From: Zygnema cylindricum
Taxonomy: Eukaryota > Streptophyta > Zygnematophyceae > Zygnematales > Zygnemataceae
DNA: 34,765 nt
Assembly: GCA_037447655.1 (NCBI GenBank)
Contig: JBBHKE010002067.1
Location: forward strand, 57,607 to 92,371
Direction of reading: 5' to 3'
Position 1 is the stretch's first letter. Each line of letters starts with the position of its first letter. Positions 10,274-22,200 of the stretch are shown here, piece by piece. The position numbers and the translations under genes are program-made. Under the pieces are notes generated by a model. It saw nothing but the letters and a program-made list of their open reading frames with translations, was not told where the DNA came from and made no database searches.

Positions 10274-13200
10274 TTACGATTCACAAAGTTGAAGCCGTGG
10301 AATGATATTCATTGATTGCAATTCCTGCACAGAAAAGAGATTTGGCCAGTAATTTGTATAGGTCATAAAACAGAAATACTATTCCAAAAGATCTTAGTCT
10401 AAACAAACTAATGACTTTATACGAACAATAGAATGAATGTATCGACTGATGTACTGAAAAAACAGTGCTGCAGTGGCACTATATTGCCCGTCGCTATAAA
10501 TGTTAAACATTTTTCGAGCCATAAAACGTCTTTAACTTTACTTTCAACAGTTATCCAAGAAAAAATCAAATTGTAGATCCATGTAATCGCACCTTCCAAA
10601 CATGAACCATGATAAATTACAAAAAATGGACAGAGAACCAAAACAATAGCCGACTTTCTATTGACAAAATATAGATGTGGAAGATTAGTTTAGACTGTTG
10701 AAGATATTTGTAGCCTAAAAAAGAGGAAGTCATAACGACAATACAAAAACCAAAGAACGGAGAAAACAGATTTAAAACCTCTTACACAGCAAAATACTTG
10801 AATATTTGCATGTCACAGAGAGGAAAACTACACCGCCCATCGCTATTAGGCTTAATAACACTAATTGGGTTGCAACTTTTTTGGCCGGAAATCACAAAAT
10901 AGTGTCAACAAGACTAGCAAAAATTATGAAGGTCTGCTTACCTGAAATAGTAGTTTGCAAGCATAAGGCAACTTCATTTCTTGGATGTCGTCTCCGTTTT
11001 TACAAAGGGAACAAAGAGCTTTTTTGAGACCATGGTGGTAATATCCCATCAGACCACAATTTGTGCACACCTGATAAGTTCCAAAAGGAAAGATATGGAT
11101 AAAAACGAATAAGTTTCAGACATGATGCCAAACAAAAGTAGTACCACAATTCTACTTTGAAACCTTAATAATATTACATTGCGGCAAAGAACCTGATAAT
11201 ATGTTATAAAACAGGGGCTCTCCCTCTCTCTCTCCTTCCTTCCCTCCCCCCTTCCCCACCCCCCCCTCCCGCTCCCCCTCCCACTCTCTGTCTTCTCTCT
11301 CTCCATCTTGCCTTCTCCACCCCCGTCTCCAACCCTCCCTCCCTCCCTCTCCCACCTTCCACTCACATGCACAATAAACTGGTCACTGGAGATCATGAGT
11401 CGCTCGAGAATCATCATGGAGGCTCCATAGGCGATGAGACAGTCTCTCTCCATCTCCCCCAGCCTAAGTCCTCCATCTCTACTCCTTCCCTCTGTGGGCT
11501 GTCGAGTCAAAACCACACGGGGCCCTCTCGCTCGAGCATGCATTTTGTCTAAAACCTGGACCAGGTTCGGTAACAAGGGCTTTTTTTAAGGGTTCATGAA
11601 GTTTTTTGGAGGCTTTTTTGAAGGATTCTTAGAAGGTTTCTGAAGGTTGTTGAGTGTTTTTGTAAGGTGCTAAGGGAGTTTTTGAAGGGATATCGAAGGA
11701 TATACAGTCGAGCATGAATTTTGAGGAATTTTGTCCAAAACCTGGACCGGTTGTCGTAAAACCGATTTCTGACGGGCTGTTGAGGGGTTTTCTTTAAAAG
11801 GTCCTTAGGCGAGTTTCTGCAAGGAAGAGTTCCTAAATGTTTCCAATAGCATTTCAAGAGTTTTTGACAGGTCGTATGGGCACTTTTGCAGGTTTTTGAA
11901 GGTCTTGAAGGGGGGCTGAAGGAGTTTTGACGGATTCGAAAAGGTTTGCAAAGGATTGCTGAGGGTTTCAATTAAACGTCTTTGAAGGGCAACCAAAGGA
12001 TTTTTGCAGGGTTTTAGTGAGCTTTGGAATAGTTTTTGAAGGGTTTTGGAAAAGCTTTTTAATAAGTGTTTTCTTTCAAGGTTGTTGATCCTAATTTTTG
12101 AAGGCTTTTGATGCGTTTTTGAAGGATTGTTAGAGGGTTTTGAGAGTTTTTTTGTAAGACCTAAAGACAGGTTGATGTTTTGTCATGGCAAAAAAAAAAA
12201 ATGCCTCCCTCGACAGACAGGCGTCAGGAGGAAAAAAAAGTAGATGAAAACCAAAAATGAACAAAGAATAGCCAATGAAAAGTGAATTGAAGAAAAAACC
12301 AGAAGGAAAGCAAAACCAAAAGCAACTAAAACTAGAAATACACCATACCATGTGCTTAAGTTTTTGGTAATAAACTGGACCCATGAAGATATACGATTGC
12401 AGAGGCTCTCCCGTGATGCCTGTACCCAACAAATAAAGATATTAACAAGAGACATAAATTCGCTAGAAGATTCAACAACCATAAGAGGATGCATTTTTAA
12501 GTTTTCTTGACACTAATTGAAGCCAGGATTTTTATTTAACAAAAGCCTGCCATTACTCCCAAAAAACAAAAAAAAAAAATGTTGCCCCTTTTTCTATTTT
12601 TCTCTCCTCTTAAAACAGAATCCCTTAAAACTGCTTCTCGCTCAGCATCTCTTTGTTCCACCTCTTTCTCTTCCTCGTCTTTAATTCCTTAACACTTCTC
12701 AAAATTTTACCTGAATAAAGAAGGTCCTTTCCACAGTAGCTAAATCCATGCTTCACCAGAGTATCACTGCAAAAAATCCCTCAATATATCCGTTCAGAAA
12801 AAACAATAATTGAGATCTTTTCCACGTAAAAATATTTGTTCTGTAGACTTATTATCCACATAAACTCTCCTCAGGTTGGAAAAGGAACATGACTCAATTT
12901 CCCGCCAATGGACTTACTGTTTTTAAAGATAGCCAATAAGATATTAAATTACTCTGACATTAGGAGCCTTTATGATTTTCTCATTATATAACCTATAATA
13001 CGTTGCAATATATTCCTATTCTTGGTGTTTCCCAGAGTTAAAAGTGAAGTGGAATCATGATCTTAACAGTCTCACTCCTGGTCCACGTAACCCCTATCAT
13101 TGTAAATTTGGTGAAAAAAATGTTCCTTTGACATAATTTTATGAAAAAAAAGGCTTGTTTTCTTCACCTGATTGCCTCCACGGTATGGGCATGTCCACTG

Positions 13201-13293
13201 GGTTCCCCAAACGCACTTCCATAGTGAAACTTTCCATTACAAACACCGGCTTTTCCTCCGAGAAGCTCAATCATTTTCCCCACAGTCATTCGA
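10274..13293 (-). CDS. RPC2: RPC2 exons 32-37: wall, anchor and C-terminal zinc-binding clamp
   Basis: Exons: 13168-13293, 12711-12766, 12349-12419, 11367-11555, 10942-11070 and 10274-10324 (stop TAA at 10274-10276). Landmarks are [97 protein letters not shown] and [11 protein letters not shown]. The last exon is only 17 codons ([16 protein letters not shown] and stop) and follows a clear gtgcag acceptor. It is too short to be noticed as an ORF. A truncated duplicate of exon 32 lies upstream at 14101-14184. Confidence 0.95.
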
Positions 13294-16200
13294 CTGCAAC
13301 CATCAATTAAGTAAAGTAAAATCATAATCTTGCCCATTTTCAGCATTATAGAAAGCACGTACGACAAATATCATAAAATCAGCCATTTCCCACACAATTG
13401 TAAAATAGATTTCTGGTCATGAATGGAACAGCAATGTTGCCTGTAACTCCATATCCAATCTAGACATTACGGAAAAACATCAAATGACCTACAGGAAAAG
13501 AACTTCTGAAAAAGGCCAATCAAACTCTTTAAAATAAGCAACTAGAAATGACATATAAGTCCATAAAGAAACAGACATGGTCACAAGAAAACTGGCACAA
13601 TATCTTTTCTGTTGGACTTAGCCCTTTGTCATAAGCTTTTCTTTCTTTTAGTTATCTCTGTTTTATTTAATAACAAAAACTAGCATTCTAGTTTACGTTA
13701 TTTAGTTAGCTTCTTTATTCCAGTTTACATTATTTAGTTAGCTTCTTTATTCCAGTTTACATTATTAAGACAGTTTTCCTTTTATGTTCCTTTAGCTCAA
13801 TTTAAAACGTCCAGCTTAGCATCTAGTGCCAGATCCGATCCTAAGCTGTCCACCGCCTACTTAGAGATCTTGTCTCTTGCCCTTTCGGAATTATGTGTCA
13901 GATGACCTTTCAGGTCACTTACGGTCTCTAGACTTTGAGAAGTCACTTCGTGACATTCTCTGCTCTACTTAACCGTCTAAATCTTTTGTACCAATTACCC
14001 TTTTATCAAAGTAATTTGTTTTGCTCTCTCTTTTGTCCTTTTCCACTTTTACTTTCCTTCCTACTTTATCTGCTGCCATGTCATCCACTGCAATTCTCCA
14101 AAAGCACTTCCATAATGAAACTTTCCATTACAAACACCGGCTTTTCCTCCGAGAAGCTCAATCATTTTCCCCACAGTCATTCGACTGCAACCATCAATAA
14201 GCAAAGTAAAATCATAATCTTGCCCATTTTCAGCATTACAGAAAGCACGTACGGCAAATATCATAAAATCAGCCGTTACCCACACCAATTGTACAAGAGA
14301 TTTCTGGTCAGGAATGGAACAGTAATGTTGCCTGTAAACTCCTCATCCAATCTAGACATCACAGGAAAAACATCAAATGACCTACAGGAAAAAACTTCTG
14401 AAAAAGGCCAAAAAACTCTTTAAAAAAAGCAACTAGAAACGACATATAAGTCCATAAAGAAACAGGCACAGTCACAAGAAATCTAGGACAATATCTTTTC
14501 CACAATACTTAGTGTGAAAAAACTTAAGAAGAAAACCTTGACCGGTGCTCATCAACAGGAAATTTTCTTTAGAGGGAATAGTGTACTTAATGATAGTACA
14601 CGCACGCAGATTTGAAAAAAAAAGGGCATCTAAGGTTAGTGTGGTCCAGAATAAAGTTATTAAGGCAGAAAACAACAGGGAATGGGACAAAAAATATAAA
14701 ACAAACCTTGGAAATCCATGGGGATTCATAATAAGATCAGGACAGATACCCCTTTCAGTAAAGGGAAAATCCTCCTGTTGAACAATAGTTCCACAAACTC
14801 CCTTCTGTCCATGTCGACTACTGAACTTGTCTCCTACCTTCGAGGTTTTTCAAAATTACCAAAACAAAAAAAAATTGTAAGTCAAGATAAGCAATGGAAT
14901 TCTGAATTTCAGCTGATATTCAACCTTTTTCAAATATCCCAAGACTTCACATTTACTTAAAGAAAATCACATCTCATAACCCATTTGTGCCTCAACCTCT
15001 TTTCCACTTCCCAACGTCAGAAATGAAAGTGAAAAAACAAAAAAGATGCAAAACAACTTTTTTTCGGCAGAGTTCTTAAGATCAAACAGATTCAAGATTT
15101 GCTGAAAAATAATCATTTTTTACGAGATGCAGGATACTCATCTCAGGTAATGACAAAACCTCTCCTTTCCATATATTAACCTCTCCTCACATGTTTGACA
15201 ACCCTCTCCTTCTCTATGTTGTTCTCTCACCTCTGGTCTTCTCGTATGTCTCACGAGGCATTTTATCACAAACTGGGACTCATCATTTGAGGTCAGAAGG
15301 ACTTTGTCCACCACACAAGTCTCTCCAGCTGCCCCTTTATAGGTCTGAGGGGTATTTCGGTAAAAACTACATTGGCAAAAACATCATAAATCAAGGATTT
15401 ACGCAAATGTCAAAACATGACAAGAGTGGCCATTCAACCCATTCCAATCATGCCCATGCATTTCATTCCGTTTCTTTCCCATTTGTTGCATAAATCTGGT
15501 TTGGTTATATAAATATTGGTTTGGTATAATTTTGTTTATTCATTTCAGTTTGATTTGTTTTGTTCACTTTATTGTGTGCTATTCAACAAGGCTACAGTAA
15601 AGTCAAAAACACTTGATGACAACAAGAGATAATCAGCTAAATACAGAAAACAGTAAAGACAATAAAACAACAACAAGAAAGCAACAGTCAAGAAAGCAAC
15701 AGAAGAAAATAGATCGTTAATCGAAGTGAATAAGACAACAGAAAGAAAGACTAAGATGACGACATAACTCACCTGTCCGGCATGGCTTGTGGGTTTGCGA
15801 TAGGATCTCTAGTGTTTACAGGAGTTTGTTTGTTCACATAAATGTCACCTGGACGAATCATCTCTCCCACAGCAGCAATTCCGTCATAGTCCAACAACTG
15901 CCATAAAACGCAATAATATTCCCTTTAGACAGTCATTTCAAACTACTTCACACTTCTACTGGCATATACCTGACCCTTGATGGGCAATAAAAACAAGCCA
16001 CCTGGTAGTTCAGAATGTTCAGAAAAATCCATTGGATATAGGTCACCTGGCAACGGGCAGACACGGCCTTCCCTCCGGGGCCCATGGCAGCTGCAACAAT
16101 ACGATCTGATGCTCGATTGGCATACTTCTTGATATTTGTCGCATATCTGAAAAGAGGGAACATATTTCCTTTGTTTAATAAAAGCTACATTGAAAAAACA

Positions 16201-19200
16201 GACGTAAACATGTTACATTTCACATGAAATTGTAAAAGAGATGAAATATGGTGCAAATGTTGAAATGCTAAGTACCATAAGTCGAATGGATTCAGCTATT
16301 CCTAGGAAACAGCTCTTCCCACAACAGACCTATTCTCAAACCCATTCCAAGTAAATCAATCAAAATGAGATTGTGGAAGACAATCTCGCTAACGCATCTA
16401 AAAGTCAACAGCGGAACGTTCCCAAAGGAACAACAAAAGATTTGCCTGGTTGGATTCAAAATCCATCGCCGTCTGCACTTGTACCTTGACTCATCACAAA
16501 TGTTAGTAACGTAGCTAGCTTTTGACTGTCCCTAAAAAAAGTATTTTCATAATCGCCACGCAATTTCTATTCCTCAGAAGGCGGAACTGCTCTTTTCAAT
16601 GGAATTCACCACACATAAAAGTTCTTACTGTTTATCAAACAATTCGTAAACACATCGATATAAGTTAACAGCCGAACAAAGCTGCTCTAATCAGACTTTA
16701 AAATGCACAAAAGCCTTATGTAATCAAACTTCTGGGTCCTTCTCCCTCTCTCTTCCCCTTTGACAACGTACCTTCGAATAACAATACAACGCCCTAAACC
16801 TCGGTCCAATGAAGATTTGTTCCATATACTCGCATCCTCAATATCATATCCACTGTATCCCATAACTGCAACAGTCGCATTTTGACCGGCCCCCAACTGG
16901 TCAAATCCCACCTGTAAAGAGCGAAACAGACACCACAAAACAAAAATGAACGGGAATTCCCAGAGCATGCAATATATTACCATAAAAATTAGAGATAGAA
17001 AATCACACACTTAACAAAAATGAAGAGCATCTCTCAAGAGAAATCATTCTCCTTCAGTAAAAAAAAAGAAAAGGAACAAATTGCAACAAAATATAGATGT
17101 AAAATCCAAGAAGTTTATGATCAATAACCAGCTTAATTGCTCCCTGATAAGTAGGCGAGCATTAAGCTGTCCAGAAAATGTATTGACTGACTTTGCCATT
17201 GTAACCCATGTACTTTCCTGAACATGTTTACCATTTTGTAATCATATCTACTGATTTTTGTCCGAGTGACAGTCACTCTATTTTAACCACTGCAAACTAA
17301 AACGATTGAAAATTGACAACAGTATCATCTGAGAGTGATCACAAGCTGGAGATACTTTTTCTCTGTTTCTTGTTTGTTTTCCTACAAGCTGTATGACAAA
17401 TTGCGATTTGACATACAAACTGTCAAAGTATTGAATTTTGAGCCTTGATGGGTTAACCAAAGCAATCACTCTTAAAGTATGAGGCGTAAGGTTTAGCTTT
17501 CAAGCAATGTACAGAAAAATAAATGTTGCCCCAGAATGAACCTCTTGTGGCATTTTATAACCACAAAAGAAAACCACCGGGGCCACTTTTTTTCTGCAAA
17601 GTCATTAGTCTCCTGTGCCACATGTCGAACTCTGGGATGACAGGCTCACGAGGAAGCAGCTTTGCAAAAATGGCGGAAAGAAATTAGCTCCACAACGAAC
17701 GATATAAAGGATAAAAAAAAACAGATGCCCTTACAAGTTCTATGCTACGTGTTGTCAGTAGAGGCCGTTGCGGATATACGAGTAGGTAGAGTAAAGTGTC
17801 CATCCGGTAGAGCTGAAACCCCAATTTTTTTCCCATCCTATATTTGACTACAATTAGCCTTATGACTTCTGGGTTATCCAGCAACTCTGACTCTTGTTTC
17901 AATTTGTTCTATATATTCTGTTTATAACGTTTCCTTGGAAAAAGGTATGACACGACAGGCTGCAAATCCAGCAACAAATTTACTCTTAGGAAAAAGACAA
18001 GTCTCTGATCACCTGCAACAATGTGATTGTTTTCAAACATTTTTTGAGTTATTGCCAGGAAATTTGACAGACTTGGATAATTTTTTCAGAGTTGATGTAT
18101 TCACTGACTTCAACCATCATCTATTTAACAACGTATATTTGATTAATGTAGATGTGATTTGTAAAATCAAAAAAATATCTATCAAGTGCCCTTGTAATTC
18201 CGATTTTGCATCTTTCAACATTTTGCTGAAACTATGCAATCAGGCGATCACAGCCAGAACCAGAATGCAAAATGCAATTTAACAGTTCTTACATTTTAAA
18301 TAACAAAAAGAATAAGCATAATGAATACTTCATCGTAATTTTTACAAAAGAAAAGAAGGTAAATGTACCAAAAATCTTACCTGATTAAAAGCAATATTTC
18401 CCATGGCTTGCTTTCCCATGGCACACTGTAGCCCACAGAATCACCAGGATACCCGAAAATATTGTTTAATGTCTTAGAAGTACAGTGCCAACTTAGAATG
18501 TTAATACATCAAAACCAAAAAAACACAACAAATTCAGAATTAACCAGGATATAGAAACTAAATAATCAACCAAAAAATGTCAACAGAAAACAAAGCCTTC
18601 TCTCTCGGCCTCTCTCTCTCTTGGCCCTCTCTCTCTTTGAGACATACATGTCGAAGTAAAAAATTTGGATGTAACATAACCTTTTCAGCATAGTCATTGC
18701 TCACTCACCTGATATGTATTTCGGGGAGACTGGTTATGATGTGGGTATGGAATAAGTCCAGCACAAACTCCCAGAATAGTGAAAGGTTCAATTTCAATAT
18801 GGGTATGTTCAGGCATCACTTGATCCTCATATAATGCAATCTGGTCTCACAGAAATTCCACATATTCACCAAAACATCGCATTTCAGCAGTGAGTAGGTT
18901 ATTGTACAGGTTTTGGTGTAATATATCCTCCTTCACAAAATTGATAACGAGCTAACAACGTTAATCCGGACTAATGACGGTACAATTCTTCGCGCATAAA
19001 GTAAGCTCCACATTATATCATATTTTGTCCAGACTACTTTTCTCTAATTCCCTTCTCAACCACTAAAAAGACTTAAGTCATATAAAGCAAGGGCCAAAAT
19101 AATTAAGGAAGACCCCACCAGCAATTACATTCCTTTTTCTCACATTCACATTTTGTGACAACAGCCCAATTACCTTTTCCGGCACCCACCTTTTAAATTT

Positions 19201-22200
19201 TGACCTTATGACTCCTCTCTACCTCTCCCTACCCCTTTCTCGACTTCGTTCAATTTAAACACAATGATTCCCAACACCTACTGCCTTTTCTCAATTTTGT
19301 TCAGCTTTCGAATCTATTGCACTTCTCTCCATTCCTTAATCACAATAGACCCTCACCAGCCGGCCCCTTTATTACTTTCTCTCTATGAATCAGCTCCAGT
19401 CCCTTTCTTCTGCCCCATTACCCCCCCCCCCCCCTTTCACTCTCTCCTTCTTACTCAACAGTAAAAGTCTTACATAAAAGGTAAAAGCACATAGAAAAGG
19501 TCCTTTTCAACTCACCAGGCTGTTATTCTCTTCATTTACGTCCAAGTATTCCACAAGACCTTCTCGTAAAAAGTCATCAAAGCACCGGAAGCCGTCCTAA
19601 ACATGTAGTACAAAGCCCATTATCAGCAAGTGTTTTTTTTTTCTTTTTGTCTTCTTGTTAAAACTCCTCTCAAAAGGGCCTCTGTCCTGCCCTATATAAA
19701 GAAGATTAAGCCTCATGTCTAGGACACATCTTCCTAACATACCTTGAAGCCTCTTCAGAACCAATAATAAAATGAAATCCCGTGCAAAACATGGTGGATG
19801 GATGAGCTCATCTGTTTGAGGAGGAGACTCGTTTTACAGGTATACCTAACCAGATTCTTTCCACTAAAGACTCCCTCCTGTTCATAAACACAGTTGAACC
19901 TTATGCAAAATATAATGACAATGCATAGACTATTTTGTATATTGATGCTTTTCTTTAAGAGTTGGAAAAGAAAAATCACGTACTATAGCACTGTAACTTA
20001 TTCCTCTGAAACCAAATCGCTGAACAAACATTATGTCATTTTTGACAAGAGTTTAAACTTGTGATTGTGCAACTCTTCTGCTGCACTCACACAAACCAAA
20101 ATCTTAACTTTGGCTTTGATTTTTTAAGTAGGCAGTATCTTCGTGGGATTTTCACAAGTACTGCTGAATCCAGGCTCACCTTAAGCTCCTGCATGTGATA
20201 TTCCTTCACTCTGGACACTCCCTCGTCAGAAATAACTAAAGGTCGACAAACTCGTCCACCATCTGACGCAATGTATACACACCGCTGTATTCCGGCAAGG
20301 AAACAACCCAAATTGACAGAAAATAATACATTAATGTCAGCGATAATTCACAACACAAATTGAGCTAGCTTAGTGATTAAATGTGAGTGAAACTCGGCTG
20401 TAGTGTTCATTATTCTGCAAACAGAAATAGTATGGACCAAAAGCTCATGGACTACAAATGTCCACACAGTCTTTAATTGAGCACAAATAATTTGCTGAGA
20501 ACAATAAGAACTTTGAATCCACTTTGAATTTTTGATCCAGTCTAATTACCATCACCAGTGTATAAGCCAGGTTGTGTTAGAGATGATATACTGAGGCTAG
20601 AAGATGCCAATTCTTTTAAAAAGGGCCAAGAATTGCTGATGGTAAAGTCCATATAGACGTGAAGAAAAAACTTGATATGGAGCTCTGAATAAATTTTGTT
20701 CCCACCACTTGACGAAACAAGCATTTCCCAACCAGATCAGACACTTATACGGCTTTAGTTGAAAGGTTATAAAGTCCAATTAAGTAATCAATCTTAAAAC
20801 AAAAATCAGGTGACTGAGCAGCTTTTTTGGAGAAGCAATTTCACAAGAGGATTACCATGTAAATAGGAACAGAAAGCTGTTTACGTACATAAATAATGGA
20901 TATAATCAGTCAAATTCCAAATACACCATTTTATGAAACAATGATATTAGCACATAAAAATACCGAGAGATTCTTCAAAAAGATGCAATTTTTTCTCCGA
21001 ATCGTTAATCAAACCAAACTGAAAATTAAAAGAAAAAAGGAGAGGAACATTATTGGCACTCTTTCTCACATGGGCACTGTGTACATGGACACTAACGAAC
21101 TCCCCAACTTTTCCTGCCCTACGAAGGCGCCGCAGAGAGTTGGCAAATTTCTGCAACCCCAGCAAGAGAGGAAAAACTTTTTTATCAAGGCTTGTCTTCC
21201 CCACGATTTCTCTTTGATAACGAGAAACAAAAGCAAGTGAAAGATAAATACAGATAACAAGACAGTGACAAATAAACGTTGACGCACATGGTTTCGCCAA
21301 TTGCTTTCTTCTCACCCGTTGGAACTCACAATGCAAGACATGGCACACAGACCAAGAATAAAGAATAAAGGCAAGGAATTAGACAAGCAGTAGACCAGTG
21401 AGTGATATAATTAGCAAAGAAATGCCGCACAAAGTTTTAGAGCAGAACCAAAAAGAAGGTGCACAGCACAGCGGACCTAATTGGCTGGAGCTAAAGAAAA
21501 ACAAAAAGGTCACTTTGCGGCAGACACAACCATCGTATGTATACTTTTAAGCTAGCATCTCAGTGCTACTAGCCTTCAGCTGCTAACATATAAAAACTGT
21601 CCAAGCTTTTCACCTGCGCAAAAAAAACAGAGCTGTATTTCCTAAGCATTTCCTAAAAAGCAGAGCTGTATTTCCTAAGCGTTTCCTAAAAATAGAGCTG
21701 TAATAGATTCTCAATCACAAAGGCTGCCCAACTGTCTTTCTCACCTGTGGTTGTCTATGGACACCAAGAATGGTGCCATTCAGGAATGCCATATAAGTGA
21801 AAGGAGAATGGACCTCCTCTCCTGACAACAGATTCAAATCCTCAACTCCTAATGAGGAACACTGCAACAATAACCCAGAACAAGGCCCGATCAGAATTCA
21901 ATAGCAGATGTGCTACTGTAAGACAACTGTCAACAACTTACTTCAAATACTGCAGATTTTTTCAAAGGAAAATAATTACCAGACGGATGAGAGGCCCCTC
22001 CTCCTCATCTGTGGTGACGTGAGTCATAAGCGCGAGATTTTTTACAAGACCACAAGCCTCTCCTTCCGGTGTATCACAAGGACAAAGCATTCCCCACTGT
22101 CATTCATCAAAAACCATCTCCCAGATAAGCATCAACGTTTTTGAGATGAGTTTTCATTTCAGAAAAACAATTATTGAACATTATTCAAGGCCAAACTATT

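Noticed and set aside
10084-10305. 73-codon plus-strand open frame with a lysine-rich end (KLEKILKKLQENVKEP)
   Set aside because: It overlaps the antisense of the genuine last exon of RPC2 (10274-10324), has no recognisable domain and no flanking exon.
17935-18282. 115-codon plus-strand open frame inside an RPC2 intron
   Set aside because: No domain, no splice context and AT-rich composition; most likely a chance frame antisense to the intron.
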